Shown here one piece after another: positions 44,716 to 45,116 of a stretch of DNA of 45,116 bases. The position numbers and the translations under genes were made by a program. The stretch is from positions 1-45,116 of the forward strand of contig ONNV01000015.1 in assembly GCA_900319225.1 (NCBI GenBank), given 5' to 3'. Under the pieces are notes generated by a model that worked only from the letters and a program-made list of their open reading frames with translations, made no database searches and had not been told where the DNA came from. Numbering within the stretch: position 1 is the first letter of the stretch; each line of letters starts with the position of its first letter. Source of the DNA: an uncultured Prevotellaceae bacterium (GTDB lineage: Bacteria; Bacteroidota; Bacteroidia; Bacteroidales; Bacteroidaceae).

Positions 44716-44919
44716 GTAAAACTAAGGCCTCGCGAGCAAAGCTAGCGAGGTCTTAGTTTTACCCGGCCTGGAAGGCCGGCAGAGCGGAATGGAATGCAGC
44801 GGGTTTGGGGCGTCGCCGCCCCAAACTAAAAAAAGGTAAGAGGCTTCTAATTCAAAAATCGGTTTCCAGTTAGCGGCTTTCAAGGCCCCAAAGGGCCAAG
44901 AAAGCCAAAAAATCCCGAT
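44716..44919. other. Hairpin-rich structured intergenic DNA
   Basis: No gene is seen. Four stems follow each other: gtaaaactaaggcctcgcgagc (44716-44737) with 44741-44762 (20 of 22 pairs), ccggcct/aggccgg (44763-44779), gtttggggcg/cgccccaaac (44803-44826), and ggctttc-aa-ggccc with gggcc-aa-gaaagcc (44875-44906). The pairs atcgg/ccgat and tagcgg/ccgcta enclose the fourth. The first could be a terminator, but none has a long T-run. An RNA gene or structured repeat is possible. Confidence 0.6.
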
Positions 44920-45019
44920 CCGCTACGCGGCGAGCCTCCCGCGTGCATCCTCCAACCCCCGTCAAAACCAGCAAGTTATATTTATTAACAAAAAATCTAA
45001 GAAAAAAGTCCCCGAATTG

Positions 45020-45051
45020 TTTGGTGGGAATCCCAAGAACCTCTACCTTTG
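45020..45051 (+). promoter_or_regulatory. Probable rRNA operon promoter
   Basis: TTTG at 45020-45023, a 20-bp spacer, and TACCTTTG at 45044-45051. The sequence after it (gcatccgctttc... and then attgaaaagatttcat... acaagta to the window end) resembles the leader in front of 16S rRNA genes in Bacteroides-like genomes, as I recall it. The 16S gene itself would begin beyond the window. Confidence 0.7.
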
Positions 45052-45116
45052 CATCCGCTTTCCGAAAGGAACAGCACAGAAAGACGAACATTGAAAAGAT
45101 TTCATACAGACAAGTA

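Noticed and set aside
44870-45091. Minus-strand open frame of 73 codons at the right edge
   Set aside because: It overlaps hairpin DNA and the rRNA-type promoter and has no family pattern.

Overview
The window looks like chromosomal DNA from a member of the order Bacteroidales (Bacteroidota), probably an uncultured gut-type relative of Bacteroides or Prevotella. Evidence: several starts are preceded by the Bacteroidota sigma-factor promoter (TTTG, about 20 bp, TAnnTTTG); gene families largely confined to the phylum are present (DUF4252, DUF4827, DUF4924, DUF5723, GldE, RprX/RprY, a degenerate EF-G2); and GldE follows ssb. Coding density is high. No phage, insertion-sequence transposase, CRISPR or cas gene was found.

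Layout. (1) 1-568 is non-coding and holds a short tandem hairpin repeat and a leftward terminator. (2) 569-11025, leftward: one arabinose/galactose operon, read galM-galK-galM-SSS transporter-araD-araA-araB-galM, with three mutarotases predicted to act in cytoplasm, membrane lipoprotein form and periplasm. (3) 11117-14790, leftward: folC, dnaJ, grpE, cdd. (4) 14871-17150: a rightward peptidoglycan hydrolase lipoprotein converging on a leftward ECF sigma / anti-sigma-like / DUF4252 operon. (5) 17242-19298, leftward: RNase G, a 29-residue basic ribosomal-type protein, HU. (6) 19528-21299, rightward: ssb and gldE. (7) 21420-25866: a 1002-residue lipoprotein and a DUF5723 outer-membrane protein. 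(8) 25879-32027: LysE-type exporter, DUF4924, prfC, TsaC/Sua5, ClC channel, fmt. (9) 32028-32486: a structured inverted-repeat element, then a promoter. (10) 32487-39850: a second ECF sigma factor, a 47-residue small protein, rpe, comEC, a DHH phosphoesterase, a DUF4827 lipoprotein, glmM, hemW. (11) 40006-44559: an EF-G paralogue lacking key GTPase residues, then the RprX/RprY two-component system. (12) 44560-45116: a terminator, a dense run of hairpins, and at the very end what looks like the promoter and leader of an rRNA operon whose 16S gene would start just outside the window.

How the genes work together. The left operon imports a sugar by sodium symport, interconverts anomers, phosphorylates galactose (GalK), and carries L-arabinose through isomerase, kinase and epimerase to D-xylulose 5-phosphate. 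galT and an AraR-type regulator are not in the window. Most other genes are housekeeping genes for translation, protein folding and cell-wall synthesis.

The most unusual items are the shared repeat family (368-484 and 32047-32340), the EF-G2 with His-to-Ser and NKxD-to-NFVD changes, two genes below usual size cut-offs (18907-18996 and 33184-33327), and the hairpin-rich DNA before the rRNA promoter. No clearly new multi-gene system was found; the repeat family is the best candidate for something undescribed.
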